In this document: in pieces, positions 47,258 to 57,657 of the stretch
How positions within the stretch are numbered: position 1 is the stretch's first letter
Layout of the letters: the number at the start of each line of letters is the position of its first letter
NCBI GenBank assembly: GCA_963850535.1
Contig: CAWKMC010000025.1
Location: 1 to 64,000 of the forward strand
DNA length: 64,000 nucleotides
Direction: 5' to 3'
Origin: JAMXLO01 sp963850535
GTDB taxonomy: Bacteria > Pseudomonadota > Alphaproteobacteria > Acetobacterales > Acetobacteraceae
Notes under the pieces: model-generated
Databases searched by the model: none
What the model was told of the DNA's origin: nothing
The model's input: the letters and a program-made list of their open reading frames with translations, nothing else
Program-made: the position numbers and the translations under genes

Positions 47258-48521
47258 ATGTCCGCAGCCCTGTCACTTCGTCACCCAATGGCCAAGCCAG
47301 TGGTCTCGTCCGCACTGCTGCCGATCATGCTCGTGGTGTTCATTGCCTTTCTTATCATCGGTATGGCGCTCCCAGTTCTCCCGCTGCATGTGCATCAGAG
47401 GCTTGGTCTAAGCACCTTCGTCGTTGGCCTTGTCACAGGCAGCCAGTTTGTCGCAGCGCTTATTTCGCGCGTCTGGGCAGGTCATTACGCTGACAGTCGG
47501 GGCGCAAAACGCGCAGTCATGGCCGGATTGTGGGCAGCCATTGCCGGCGGCTTGCTCTACCTCGTTTCGCTCCGCTTTGGCGGCGAAGCGAGTATTGCCG
47601 CCACGGTGCTCCTTATTGGACGCGCGCTCCTCGGTGCAGCCGAGAGCTTTATCATCACGGGTGGCGTGACCTGGGGATTGGCTCTTGCCGGCCCGGCAAA
47701 CGCCGGCAAGGTCATTGCGTGGGTCGGCATGGCGATGTTTGCCGCGCTCGCGTCCGGCGCGCCGCTCGGCACCGTGCTCTACGGTTCAGGAGGATTCGCT
47801 GCGATCGCGATCGCGACCGCGCTGATCCCTCTGGGAACAATGCTGATTGTCGCTCCTCTATCCGCGATCCCCCCGCGAGCAACCGGACAATCAAACCCTC
47901 TCTCGGTTGCGCGTGCCGTTTGGATACCGGGATGTGGCTCGGCGCTTGGTCACCATTGGCTTTGGAGCGATGATCGCATTCAGCTCTTTGCTTTCCGCCG
48001 AGCGTAGCTGGAGTCCGGTGTGGCTCCTGTTCAGTGCCTTCGCAGCCGCCTTGGTCATAGCGCGTTTGCTGCTCGGTCACCTTCCGGACAGGCTCGGAGG
48101 TGCTCGCGTTGCACTTGCTTCCGCTGTTATCGAAGCACTCGGTCTGGCGCTCATCTGGTTAGCGCCCAGTCGACCGGTGGGGGCGGCCGGCGCGCTCCTC
48201 ACCGGCTTCGGCTACGCACTGGTCTATCCCGGTCTCGGGGTCGAAGCGGTCCGGCGTGCGCCGCCGCAAAGCCGTGGCCTCGCCATGGGAGCCTACACTG
48301 CCTTCCTCGATATCGCGCTCGGTTTGGGCAGTCCTGCATTGGGGTTGATTGCGGGTTGGGACGGACTGAGCTCCGTGTTTCTCGCTGGCGCCCTGCTGGT
48401 GCTTGGAGCAGCGCCGATCGCGCTGCTCCTACTCTATAGGTTGCGAGGACGCACGATATCTCTGCCGATCGACGCTTTCCCGGACAAGCAGGCACACCCA
48501 CGACGTGCCAATCAGCTGTAA
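47258..48521 (+). CDS. MFS efflux transporter (apparent frameshift near 47945)
   Basis: About 420 residues with twelve helices. The first half has FLIIGMALPVLPLHVHQRLG and GLVTGSQFVAALISRVWAGH then ADSRGAKRAVMAGL; the second half, one frame on, has IGFGAMIAFSSLLSAERSWS and LLGHLPDRLGGARVALASAV. The join near 47945 implies one extra base. It resembles the sugar-efflux/YfcJ-like MFS subgroup, probably an exporter of small organic molecules. It lies 182 bases downstream of the tautomerase, and an SDR fragment follows. Confidence 0.82.
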
Positions 48522-48566
48522 TAGCCTAAGAGCCTACCGCACGCTCCCAGCATAGAAGGATCAGTG

Positions 48567-48780
48567 ATGAAATCGTTTGCAGGACAGGTTGCGCTGGTCA
48601 CCGGGGCTGGCGCGGGTTATCGGTCTCGCCACGGCCACGGCTATTGCCGAAACAGGCGCTTCCGTGATCCTTGCAGATAAAGACGCCGCGCTACTCGTAA
48701 CAGAGACCGAAGGTCTCCGTGCTGCGGGTCACAATGCTACTGCCCTCACCTGCGACGTGACGGATCGTGAGACGGCATGA
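48567..48780 (+). pseudogene. N-terminal fragment of an SDR gene
   Basis: AGAAGGA 5 bases upstream and an ATG start MKSFAGQVALVTGAGAG; one extra T near 48615 shifts the frame, which continues IGLATATAIAETGASVILAD, then ATALTCDVTDRETA and a TGA. This is the Rossmann N-terminal third of an SDR (TGAGAGIG and CDVTD motifs); NNAG and the catalytic Tyr-Lys region are missing. The next 80 bases are non-coding before hpnL. It may be part of the same lost SDR whose C-terminus is at 46699-46843, or of a second one. Confidence 0.6.
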
Positions 48781-48862
48781 TCAGCGACCTTCATCTACTG
48801 TGAGATACGGACACCGGGTCTATCCGGAAGGCAAGCAATGACAAGTCAAGGCGTCGGAGGCG

Positions 48863-49855
48863 CTAGTCGGCCCCGGTGCGCGGGACCGGGGATGCCCCCC
48901 GTAATCGCCGCATTTCAAAGAACTGCCAGATCAGCAGGACTGGAACGCCGACCGCCAGGTCGCGGCCGCGACGCACGAGCGAGACCGCAAGCGACAGTTC
49001 CGGCGCCACGCCGAAAATAGCGCCCAACCCGGCGTAGCCGGCCTCCTGGACCCCGGCATTGACCGGGACCAGGAAGGCGATGGCGGCCAAGGCGGCCAGC
49101 AGCGCCTCAATTCCCAAGGCATCGTCGAAGTCGATCGGCACGCCCACGGCGCGGTAGGTGATCCAGCCGGCAATGCCGGTGCCGATCCAGCCGATCAGAT
49201 GCAGGCCAAAACCCAGGGCCAATCGCAAGGGCTGGCCATAGATCAACGACAGCTCGCTTTGCAGGACATCGGCGCGTTCCTTTGCGGTGCCGAACCAGCG
49301 CCCGGCGAGGCGGCCGCCAATCCGGGCGAATACGGGTGCGGCGCCCTGTTGCAGCCAGACCAGCGCCGCCGCCGCGATCACTGCCAGCGCAAGTCCCACT
49401 TCGAGTGGCACGGCCAGGCTGGAATTCGGCGCGCGGGACAGCAGGATCCCGAGGCCAATTGCGGTGAAGGCGACTTCGGCCAGAAATTCGGCGGTGACGT
49501 CCACAACGGTCGAGGCGGTGGCGAGCGACCACGACACGCCGTGCAAGGTCACCGCCCGGGCTCCGATAACGAACCCCCCGATCTGGGAAAATGGCAGGAG
49601 GTTGCAGGAGACGTCGCGCACCATGCGTCCCCACAGGAATACAAGCGGGCGGCGTCGCTCGCGCGACGGCACGATAGCGTCCCAGGCCAGCCCCAGCGGG
49701 ATGAACAAAACGAGCTGCCAGCCGACGATGACGGCGAATTCCACCCAGCCGACATTGCCGACCGCATCAATCACGCGGTCGAACCCGAACCAGCCGATCA
49801 GCAGCGTGCTCAGCAGCAGCCCACCCACCGCCAGGGCGATCGAGAGCTTCTTCAG
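48863..49855 (-). CDS. hpnL: HpnL-like integral membrane protein (UPF0104 family), CTG start likely
   Basis: About 330 residues with eight or so hydrophobic helices, including RMVRDVSCNLLPFSQIGGFV, TASTVVDVTAEFLAEVAFTA and AFLVPVNAGVQEAGYAGLGA, matching the UPF0104/YbhN family and its hopanoid-linked member HpnL. HpnL may take part in hopanoid transport or localisation. The frame is open to a TTG at 49900, but GGAGGG lies 7 bases before CTG at 49855 (LKKLSIALAVGG), where homologues start with MKKL; either CTG is the start or it is a misread ATG. It is divergent from hpnA. Confidence 0.8.
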   Translation of the reverse strand: MKKLSIALAVGGLLLSTLLIGWFGFDRVIDAVGNVGWVEFAVIVGWQLVLFIPLGLAWDAIVPSRERRRPLVFLWGRMVRDVSCNLLPFSQIGGFVIGARAVTLHGVSWSLATASTVVDVTAEFLAEVAFTAIGLGILLSRAPNSSLAVPLEVGLALAVIAAAALVWLQQGAAPVFARIGGRLAGRWFGTAKERADVLQSELSLIYGQPLRLALGFGLHLIGWIGTGIAGWITYRAVGVPIDFDDALGIEALLAALAAIAFLVPVNAGVQEAGYAGLGAIFGVAPELSLAVSLVRRGRDLAVGVPVLLIWQFFEMRRLRGASPVPRTGAD

Positions 49856-49916
49856 GGATCTTCCCTCCGGCTGCGAGCGGGCGCCTCTACACCGATTCAA
49901 CCGCCTCGGGCTATAG

Positions 49917-50951
49917 GTGGCGGCTCGTTCAGACGGGGATGAAGGCGTGGCAGCAGAAGGCTGGACGCTGCTGACCGGGGCGACCGGTTTCGTGGGCTCT
50001 GCCGTGGCGCGGACCCTGGCAGCGCGCGGTCACCGTCTGCGCCTGTTGGTCCGCCCTACCAGCGACCGTCGCAACCTGGCAGGAATTGAAGCCGAACTTG
50101 TGCTGGGTGATCTCACGGATGCCGCGTCCCTGGCGCGTGCGGCCGCCGGCTGTCGATACGTCTTCCACGTGGCCGCCGACTACCGGTTCTGGGTTCCGGA
50201 TCCCGAGGCGATGATGCGGGCCAACGTCGAGGGTTCGCTGGCGATGATGCGAGCGGCGAAGGCAGCCGGCGTGGAGCGCATCGTGTATTGCAGTTCGGTC
50301 GCCGCCCTCGGCCGTCCGCACGATGGCTCACTGGCCGACGAAGACACACCAACAGACGAGGCAGACTTCATCGGCGCCTATAAGCGCTCGAAGTTTGTGG
50401 CCGAAAGGGCCGTTCTGGATCTGGTGCGTCAGGAGGGTCTGCCGGCTGTTGTGGTGAACCCGGCCGCGCCGGTCGGTCCCCGCGACATCAAGCCGACACC
50501 TACGGGCAAGATGATCCTCGATGCAGCAGCGGGGCGGGTGCCGGCCTACATCGACACCGGGCTCAACATCGTGCACGTCGACGATGTGGCCGAAGGCCAC
50601 GCGCTGGCCCTCGAACGGGGACGCATCGGCGAGCGCTACGTTCTCGGCGGCGAGAACCTGCTGCTGAAGGACCTGCTGGCGTTGGTGGCTGGCGTGGTCG
50701 GCCGACGACCGCCACGCATCGAGTTGCCCGAGGCGGTGGTATGGCCCGCCGCGTGGCTGATGGAAGGCGTCGCGCGTCTGACCGGCATTCCGCCCATGAT
50801 GACCCGCGACCACATCAAGATGGCGCGGCATAAGATGTTCTATTCCTCGGACAAGGCGAAGCGCGAACTTGGCTACGCATCGCGACCGGTGCGTTCGGCC
50901 ATCGAGGACGCTGTCGGCTGGTTCCGTGCCAATGGCATGTTGCGCACATGA
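49917..50951 (+). CDS. hpnA: Hopanoid-associated sugar epimerase HpnA
   Basis: 344 residues of an extended SDR: WTLLTGATGFVGSAVARTLA (NAD binding), HVAADYRFWVPDPEAMMRAN and the catalytic SSVAALG...Y-x3-K in DFIGAYKRSKFVAERAV. It is the classic first gene of hopanoid operons and is thought to modify the sugar-derived head group or side chain of extended hopanoids. The start is GTG at 49917 or the in-frame GTG at 49947. Its stop overlaps the hpnB ATG (ATGA). Confidence 0.92.
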   Translation: MAARSDGDEGVAAEGWTLLTGATGFVGSAVARTLAARGHRLRLLVRPTSDRRNLAGIEAELVLGDLTDAASLARAAAGCRYVFHVAADYRFWVPDPEAMMRANVEGSLAMMRAAKAAGVERIVYCSSVAALGRPHDGSLADEDTPTDEADFIGAYKRSKFVAERAVLDLVRQEGLPAVVVNPAAPVGPRDIKPTPTGKMILDAAAGRVPAYIDTGLNIVHVDDVAEGHALALERGRIGERYVLGGENLLLKDLLALVAGVVGRRPPRIELPEAVVWPAAWLMEGVARLTGIPPMMTRDHIKMARHKMFYSSDKAKRELGYASRPVRSAIEDAVGWFRANGMLRT

Positions 50952-52073
50952 CGACAGTTGCGATGCTCGCCATGGCTATCTGGCTGTATTTGCTGCTGGC
51001 GCACGGCCGCTTCTGGCATTCGGGTCCCGAACTGGCCCCGGCGAAGCCGATGACGCGCGCCGCCAGTGACGGTCGTCGTGCCCGCGCGCGACGAGGCAGC
51101 GGTGATCGGTGCAACGCTCCCCTCGCTGCAGCGCCAGGAGTACGCAGGCGCATTGCAGATTATCCTGATAAACGATGCCAGTACAGACGGCACCGGAACC
51201 ATCGCGCGGCGCTTCGCAGAGACGAACCCGCAACGACTAGATGTGCTCGACGGCAAGCCCCGTCCGCCCGGTTGGAGCGGCAAACTTTGGGCGGTGACCC
51301 AAGGCATTGCGGAGGCAGGGTCCGCGGAATTCATCCTGCTGACGGATGCCGATATCACGCATGACCCGCGCCACGTCGCAACCCTGGTCGCGCGGGCGGA
51401 GCAGCATGACCTCGATCTCGTATCGGAGATGGTCACCCTGGCGTGCGATACGCCAGCCGAGCGTGCGCTGGTGCCGGCGTTCGTCTATTTTTTCCAGCTT
51501 CTGTACCCGTTCGCGTGGGTGAACGATCCACTGCGCGCGACGGCGGCGGCGGCGGGCGGGACGGTCCTTATCCGGCGGCGCGCCCTGCACCGAATTGGCG
51601 GTATCGAAGCGGTGCGCGGTGCCCTGATCGACGATGTGGCATTGGCGGCAGCGGTCAAGCGAGGAGGGCGCATCCGGCTTGGACATTCCGGATTGGCGCA
51701 GTCAATCCGGGCGTATCCGAATGCGGCCGATATTTGGCGCATGGTCTCGCGAACGGCCTATGTGCAGCTTGGCTACTCGCCGATGATGCTCGCAGGCACA
51801 GTGTTGGGCATGGTGTTGACCTTTCTTGTCCCGGCGTTTGCAGCGATTTTTGGCCATGGCCTTTCCCGCTGGTTCGGGTGGCTGGCCTGGGGTTGCATGG
51901 CGGCGAGCTATCAACCCACGCTGCATCGCTATCACCGCTCAGTGTTGTGGGCGCCTCTCCTGCCGGTCGTGTCGGTGTTCTACATCGCTGCGACGATCGG
52001 CTCAGCGGTCAACCATTACCGAGGCCGTGGGGTCACCTGGAAGGGACGCGCCTATCAGGGCGTGGGTGCATGA
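50948..52073 (+). CDS. hpnB: Hopanoid biosynthesis glycosyltransferase HpnB (apparent frameshift near 51060)
   Basis: About 375 residues. A membrane N-terminus (MTTVAMLAMAIWLYLLLAHG) is followed, one frame on, by PVTVVVPARDEAAVIGATLP, IILINDASTDGTGTIAR and ILLTDADITHDPRHVA with the DxD metal site, then C-terminal helices (AGTVLGMVLTFLVPAFAAI). One extra base near 51060 separates the frames. HpnB is a GT2-type enzyme in hopanoid side-chain modification. Start and stop both overlap neighbours by 4 bases. Confidence 0.88.
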
Positions 52074-52882
52074 GCCAGGCCGCAACCGTCGAAACCTGGT
52101 CCGGCAAGGACCGCGGCGACGAGAACTTCCCAGTGGGCTCGCTGCTAATCCGTCGGGATCTGCGCAGCCACGTGCATGCCTTCTACGCCTTTGCTCGCAA
52201 TGCCGACGACATTGCGGATTCCGACACATTGGTTGCCGATGAAAAGGTGGCGCGGCTCGACATTATGGAAGATGTGCTGCTGGGTCGGAAGGACGCCGGT
52301 TCGCCGAGTGGCCTGCGCCTTCGTGCCAGCCTGGCGGAGACGGGGGTTACGCCGCGGCACTCGCTTGACCTGCTGATCGCATTCCGACGCGATGCGACCA
52401 AGCTGCGCTATGCGAATTGGGACGAACTCTACGACTATTGTCGCTATTCGGCGATGCCGGTAGGACGGCATGTGCTCGACCTGCATGGCGAAGATCGCGC
52501 GACGTGGGCGCCGTCCGATGCGTTGTGCACATCGCTCCAGGTCCTCAATCATATGCAGGACTGCGCAAAGGATCTGGCCATGCTGGATCGCTGCTACATG
52601 CCTGGCGTCGCAGTGGACGCCTTGCGCCGCCCGCAGGAGACGCCTGAACTACGGACCGTATTCGATCGGCTGCTTGACTATTGCGATGAACTGAATCGTG
52701 CAGCGATCGATCTGCCACGGCTGACGCGCAGCCGGCGCCTGCGTCTGGAAACGGCGGTGATCGTTGGCCTCGCTCACCGGCTGACGCGACGTCTTCGGAG
52801 CGGCGACCCTATCGCGCGGCGGGTAAAGCTGACCAAAGGCGATGCCGTCGGCAGCATGGTGGCCGCATTGCGATGGCTGTGA
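52070..52882 (+). CDS. hpnC: Squalene synthase-family enzyme HpnC
   Basis: 270 residues from the ATG at 52070 (MSQAATVETWSGKDRGDENF), overlapping the hpnB stop. First Asp-rich motif ARNADDIADS; the second region reads NHMQDCAKDLAM rather than the NxxRDxxED of classical synthases, as is typical of HpnC. In the HpnCDE route HpnC converts presqualene diphosphate to hydroxysqualene. The frame is open far upstream in hpnB, which is a shadow of that gene. Confidence 0.92.
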   Translation: MSQAATVETWSGKDRGDENFPVGSLLIRRDLRSHVHAFYAFARNADDIADSDTLVADEKVARLDIMEDVLLGRKDAGSPSGLRLRASLAETGVTPRHSLDLLIAFRRDATKLRYANWDELYDYCRYSAMPVGRHVLDLHGEDRATWAPSDALCTSLQVLNHMQDCAKDLAMLDRCYMPGVAVDALRRPQETPELRTVFDRLLDYCDELNRAAIDLPRLTRSRRLRLETAVIVGLAHRLTRRLRSGDPIARRVKLTKGDAVGSMVAALRWL

Positions 52883-53730
52883 CTTCGCTGAATATCGCAC
52901 AGGCCGATCTCGACGCCGTCACTGCGATCGTGCGCGCCGCCGGCACGTCGTTCTACCGCGGCATGCGGGTGCTGCCACCCGACCGACGATATGCAATGTA
53001 TGCGATTTACGCGTTCTGTCGCATGGTCGACGATATCGTCGACGACGATCGTGCGTTCGCGACCAAACTGGCGGAACTGAATGCCTGGCGCGAAGGTGTG
53101 GCGGGTCTATATCACGGCCAGTCCGATGGTCCGGTCACTCGTGTACTGGTTCCCGCAGTCCAGCGCTTCGACCTTCGCCAGGATGATTTCCTGGCGGTCA
53201 TAGATGGCATGCAGATGGATGCCGAGACAACCATCGTCGCGCCTGACCTCGCAACGCTCGACCTCTATTGTGATCGGGTCGCGGCCGCGGTCGGTCGGCT
53301 GTCGGTCCGCGCGTTTGGTGATTCGTCCGCCGCCGCCGATCAAGTAGCGTATTCCCTGGGCCGCGCACTGCAGCTCACCAACATTCTGCGCGACCTGCAG
53401 GAGGACGCTGAACGCGGCCGGCTCTACCTGCCGTCCGAATGGTTGAATGAGGCGGATGTGCCTCACGATCCTGCCGCCGCCTTGCAAGCGCCCGGCTTGG
53501 CTGCAGTGTGTGCCCGCGTTGCGAACCTTGCGCACCAGCATTTCACCGCCGCAGCGGACGCCATGCGCCGGTGCGATGCCAACGCGATGAAACCAGCCCG
53601 CCTTATGGGCGCCACATACGCGGCGATCCTGGCGCGGCTGGAGCGACAAGGATGGTCGTCGCTGCACGAACGCGTCAGCCTTCCGGCTTGGCAGAAGCTG
53701 TGGCTCGCGCTGCGCTACGGTCTGGCCTGA
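52873..53730 (+). CDS. hpnD: Presqualene diphosphate synthase HpnD
   Basis: 285 residues. FCRMVDDIVDDDRA and NILRDLQEDAERGRLYLPSE are the two Asp-rich prenyl-diphosphate motifs of trans-isoprenyl synthases. HpnD condenses two farnesyl diphosphates to presqualene diphosphate. The ATG at 52873 lies 10 bases inside the end of hpnC, showing coupling. Length and motifs match the family with no anomalies. Confidence 0.95.
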   Translation: MAVTSLNIAQADLDAVTAIVRAAGTSFYRGMRVLPPDRRYAMYAIYAFCRMVDDIVDDDRAFATKLAELNAWREGVAGLYHGQSDGPVTRVLVPAVQRFDLRQDDFLAVIDGMQMDAETTIVAPDLATLDLYCDRVAAAVGRLSVRAFGDSSAAADQVAYSLGRALQLTNILRDLQEDAERGRLYLPSEWLNEADVPHDPAAALQAPGLAAVCARVANLAHQHFTAAADAMRRCDANAMKPARLMGATYAAILARLERQGWSSLHERVSLPAWQKLWLALRYGLA

Positions 53731-53754
53731 AGCAGCGGAGCCGAGCGCGTCCTC

Positions 53755-54990
53755 ATGCCATCGCACATCGCCGTCGTTGGTGCCGGTATGGCTGGGCTGT
53801 CCGCTGCCGTTACACTGACCCAGGCCGGGAAAGCCGTGACGCTGATCGAGGCAGGGCCGGCTGCTGGTGGACGATGTCGATCCTATTTAGACCGCGAGCT
53901 TGGACTGCGTATCGACAATGGCAACCATCTGCTGTTGTCGGGTAATCACGCTGTCTTCGGCTATCTGAATACGGTCGGCGCGATTGAGACTTTGGTCATG
54001 CCGGCCGAACCAGTGTTTCCGTTCATGGATCTGCGCGACGGAAGCCGCTGGGTGCTGCGACCGAATCTCGGGTCGATCCCGTGGTGGGTGTTGTCGCGCA
54101 CGCGGAGGGTTCCCGGCACGCGCGTGCGCGATCATCTCGCACTGCTGCGGCTTCGCAAGATCAACTCCGATGCCTCGGTCGATGCCTCGATGCCGCATGA
54201 CACCCTCTATGAGCGGCTAGTGGAACCGCTCGCGGTGGCGGCGCTGAATACCCCCGCGGACGAGGGTCTGGTTCGCCTGCTGAGCGCCGTGATGGAGGAA
54301 ACGCTGTTCCAGGGCGGTCGTGCCTGCATTCCCGCTGTACCGCGTGTTGGTCTGTCGGAAACCTTGGTCGACCCTGCCATTGCGTGGTTGGAAGCACACG
54401 GCTCGACGATCCACACGAGCCGGCGCGTTGCTGCGCTGCGTGACGATGGCAATGGCTGCGTTGGGCTTTCAACGACCGAAGGACCTATGAGAGCGGACGC
54501 GGTGGTGCTCGCGGTTCCACCTTGGGTGCTGTCCGACTTGTTGCCGGGGCAGGTCTGTCCGGCCGCATTCCAGGCCATTCTTAACATCCATCTCCGCGTC
54601 GCCGCGGAATCCGGGCCACCGGGATTTATCGGTCTCATTGGCGGCACGGCGGAGTGGGTGTTCGTCAAGCTTGGCCATGTGTCGGTCACCATCAGCGCCG
54701 CGAATCGGATGGTGGATCAGGACGCCGAGACGATCGCCCGCGCCGTCTGGCCAGATGTGCGGGCCGCGCTGGAGCTGCCCGAGCTCCCGTTGCCGCCCTG
54801 GCGCGTGGTGAAGGAAAGGCGCGCCACCGTCGCGGCAACCGCGGCGCAGGAGCGGCTGCGGCCCGGCCCACGCACCGGGCTTGCCAACGTGGTGCTGGCA
54901 GGCGACTGGACCGACACCGGGTTGCCGGGGACGATCGAGGGTGCCATCAGGTCCGGCCGGACTGCGGCCGAAGTGCTGCTGGCCGCCTGA
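53755..54990 (+). CDS. hpnE: Hydroxysqualene dehydroxylase HpnE
   Basis: 411 residues. The FAD dinucleotide motif VVGAGMAGLSAAVTLTQAGK with VTLIEAGPAAGGRCRSYLD opens the protein, and VVLAGDWTDTGLPGTIEGAI near the end is the C-terminal FAD-contact motif of amine-oxidase-like flavoproteins. HpnE reduces hydroxysqualene to squalene, completing the FPP-to-squalene route with HpnC and HpnD. The gene is intact and starts 24 bases after hpnD. Confidence 0.94.
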   Translation: MPSHIAVVGAGMAGLSAAVTLTQAGKAVTLIEAGPAAGGRCRSYLDRELGLRIDNGNHLLLSGNHAVFGYLNTVGAIETLVMPAEPVFPFMDLRDGSRWVLRPNLGSIPWWVLSRTRRVPGTRVRDHLALLRLRKINSDASVDASMPHDTLYERLVEPLAVAALNTPADEGLVRLLSAVMEETLFQGGRACIPAVPRVGLSETLVDPAIAWLEAHGSTIHTSRRVAALRDDGNGCVGLSTTEGPMRADAVVLAVPPWVLSDLLPGQVCPAAFQAILNIHLRVAAESGPPGFIGLIGGTAEWVFVKLGHVSVTISAANRMVDQDAETIARAVWPDVRAALELPELPLPPWRVVKERRATVAATAAQERLRPGPRTGLANVVLAGDWTDTGLPGTIEGAIRSGRTAAEVLLAA

Positions 54991-55000
54991 GGGATGCGCG

Positions 55001-56921
55001 ATGCCGAATGAGGCGATGCTGGCAAGCAGGACGGCGCTCGACGATGCGATCGGTCGCGCCGGCGACGCATTGCTGCGCCAGCAGCACAGCGACGGGCACT
55101 GGGTGTTCGAACTGGAGGCCGACGCGACTATCCCAGCAGAGTATGTGCTGCTGGAGCATTTTCTCGAGCGGATCGATCCGGAACTCGAGGCCAAAATCGG
55201 CGTCTACCTGCGCGATATACAGGGCGCCCACGGTGGCTGGCCCTTGTTTCACGACGGAGCGTTCGATCTGTCGGCCAGCGTGAAAGCGTATTTCGCGCTC
55301 AAGGCGATTGGTGACGACACTGCACGCTCCCCACATGGCGCGCGCGCGCGACGCGATCCTGGCTGCGGGCGGAGCGGAACGCGCCAACGTGTTCACCCGG
55401 GCGCAGTTGGCGCTGTTCGGTCAGGTTCCCTGGCGGGCGGTGCCGGTGATGCCGCTGGAGATCATGCACCTGCCGCTTTGGTTCCCGTTCCATCTGTCGA
55501 AGGTGTCGTACTGGTCGCGTACCGTGATCGTGCCACTGCTGGTGCTGATGGCGCTGCGCCCGGTGGCGCGGAACCCGCGCAGTGTCGGCATTCAGGAACT
55601 GTTTCGCACACCGCCCGCGCAGGTGCGTGACTGGATACGCGGGCCGTATCGCTCAGCCTGGTGGGGGCCATTCTTCAAGTTCGTGGACGTGGTGCTGCGC
55701 GTCGTGCAGCCTGCCTTCCCCAGGCGCAGCCGCAACAGTGCGATTGCCAAGGCGGTGCGCTTTGTCACCGACCGGTTGAATGGCGACGACGGGCTGGGCG
55801 GCATCTATCCGGCGATCGCCAATAGCGTGATGATGTTCGACACGCTTGGCTATGCGCCCGATCACCCTGCTGCGGCGATCGCGTGGCGTGCGGTCCGCAA
55901 GCTGTTGGTGATCGAGCCAGATCGCGCATATTGCCAACCATGCCTATCGCCGATCTGGGACACCGGGCTGGCTGGACATGCGGTGGCGGAATTTGGCTCC
56001 GATACCAGTGCTGCCAGCTCGTGGCTGTGCGAACGGCAGATTCTGGATGTGGTTGGCGACTGGGCCGTGCGGCGGCCCGGATTGCGCCCCGGTGGCTGGG
56101 CCTTCCAGTACGCCAACCCCCACTATCCGGATGTCGATGACACTGCCGTTGTGGGCATGCTGCTGCATCGCAATGGTGATCCCTCTCATGCGGCTGCCAT
56201 CGCGCGAGCGCGCGAGTGGATCATTGGCATGCAGTCCTCCGATGGTGGCTGGGGCGCGTTCGAACCGGAGAACACGCATCTTTATCTGAACAACATCCCG
56301 TTCGCAGATCACGGCGCACTGCTCGATCCACCGACCGCCGACGTGACGGCGCGCTGTGTGTCGTTTCTGGCGCAGATCGGCATGGCGGTTGAGGATCCGG
56401 TGCTGGCGAAGGCACTCGCTTACTTGCGGCGCGAGCAGGAAGCAGAGGGCAGCTGGTTCGGACGCTGGGGTACCAACTACATCTATGGCACGTGGTCCGT
56501 GCTGTGCGCACTCAATGCTGCCGGCGTGGCCCACGACGATCAGGCAATGTGTCGTGCGGTGGCATGGCTGCTATCGGTACAGCGCGATGATGGCGGTTGG
56601 GGCGAGGATGAGGAAACCTATCGCGACGCTCCACATGGCCGCTACAAGGAGAGCACGCCGAGCCATACCGCGTGGGCACTGCTTGGCCTGATGGCAGCCG
56701 GCGAGGCTGATCATCCAGCCGTTGCCAAGGGCATCGACTACCTGACGCGCACGCAGGACAGTGACGGTGGCTGGGGTGAGCTGCCGTACAATGCCGTCGG
56801 TTTTCCGCGCGTGTTCTATCTCCGCTACCACGGCTATCGTTCGTATTTCCCGCTGCTTGCCCTGTCGCGCTATCGCAGTCTGATCCACGCTGGCACTCGC
56901 ACGGTTGCGTTTGGTTTTTGA
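55001..56921 (+). CDS. shc: Squalene-hopene cyclase (apparent frameshift near 55335)
   Basis: About 640 residues. The initiating DxDD motif is present as PDVDDTAVVG, and QW-type repeats include QSSDGGWGAFE, QRDDGGWGEDEE and QDSDGGWGE. The N-terminal 110 residues (from MPNEAMLASRTALDDAIGRA) are in another frame; removing one C near 55335 restores DDTDAPHMARARDAILAAGG. Shc cyclises squalene to hopene and diplopterol at the inner membrane. It is the central enzyme of the cluster; hpnG begins within its last codons. Confidence 0.93.
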
Positions 56922-57567
56922 CCAAACGGTCGGTGTTGTCGTGGGCTTGGCCGCGGAAGCGCGGATCGCGCGTCTTCTGGGTTGGCGCGTAGCGATCGGC
57001 GGTGGCACTGCGAAAGGTGCGGAAGCCGCGGCTGCTCAGCTGATCGATGCGGGGGCTCGTGCGTTGGTCAGCTTCGGGCTCGCGGGAGGTCTCGATCCGG
57101 CACTGCGACCCGGCGTTATTATCGTGCCGGCCCGCATTATTCTCAACGATAGGCCGTATTCTGCCGACGCTGAACTGAACCGGCGCTTAGGCGGCGTAAC
57201 GCATCATGTATCGCTTGCCGCTGAGCAAGTTGTGACAACGCCCGCGATCAAGCAGCGGTTGTATAAAACGACGAATGCCGCGGCGCTCGATCTTGAATTG
57301 GGTGCTGTCGTGCACGCCGCTTCAGTGAGGCGGCTGCCGTTCGCCGTGCTGCGAGCGATCTGCGATCCGGCTGAACGTTGCCTGCCTTCCGCAGCACTAG
57401 GTGCGCTGGATGTGCAAGGTGCGATCGTGGTCTGGCGTGTGCTGGCGTCGCTGGCCGCCGATCCGCGCCAGCTCCCGCTGCTGTTCCAGCTGGCAGCCGA
57501 CGCCGCCGCGGCACGGCGCAGTTTGCTCAGGCGGATCAAAGAACTGGCTCAAGCCTCGGAAACCTGA
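56905..57567 (+). CDS. hpnG: Hopanoid-associated phosphorylase HpnG
   Basis: 220 residues of the purine-nucleoside-phosphorylase-like fold. VVVGLAAEARIARLLGW, the GARALVSFGLAGGLDPALRP loop and DLELGAVVHAASVRRLPFAV fit HpnG, which removes adenine from adenosylhopane to give a phosphoribosyl or ribosyl hopane for extended hopanoids. It starts at a TTG inside the end of shc, a weak start, so the true one could be GTG at 56941. No hpnH (adenosylhopane synthase) is in the window. Confidence 0.88.
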   Translation: MRLVFDQTVGVVVGLAAEARIARLLGWRVAIGGGTAKGAEAAAAQLIDAGARALVSFGLAGGLDPALRPGVIIVPARIILNDRPYSADAELNRRLGGVTHHVSLAAEQVVTTPAIKQRLYKTTNAAALDLELGAVVHAASVRRLPFAVLRAICDPAERCLPSAALGALDVQGAIVVWRVLASLAADPRQLPLLFQLAADAAAARRSLLRRIKELAQASET

Positions 57568-57657
57568 TCGTCGCTTCGACGATGCGTACAAACTCCGCCT
57601 GGCGAAACGGTTCAAACGGTGACTGCCAGGCAGTGCCATATCGGCTGCACCGTAAAG

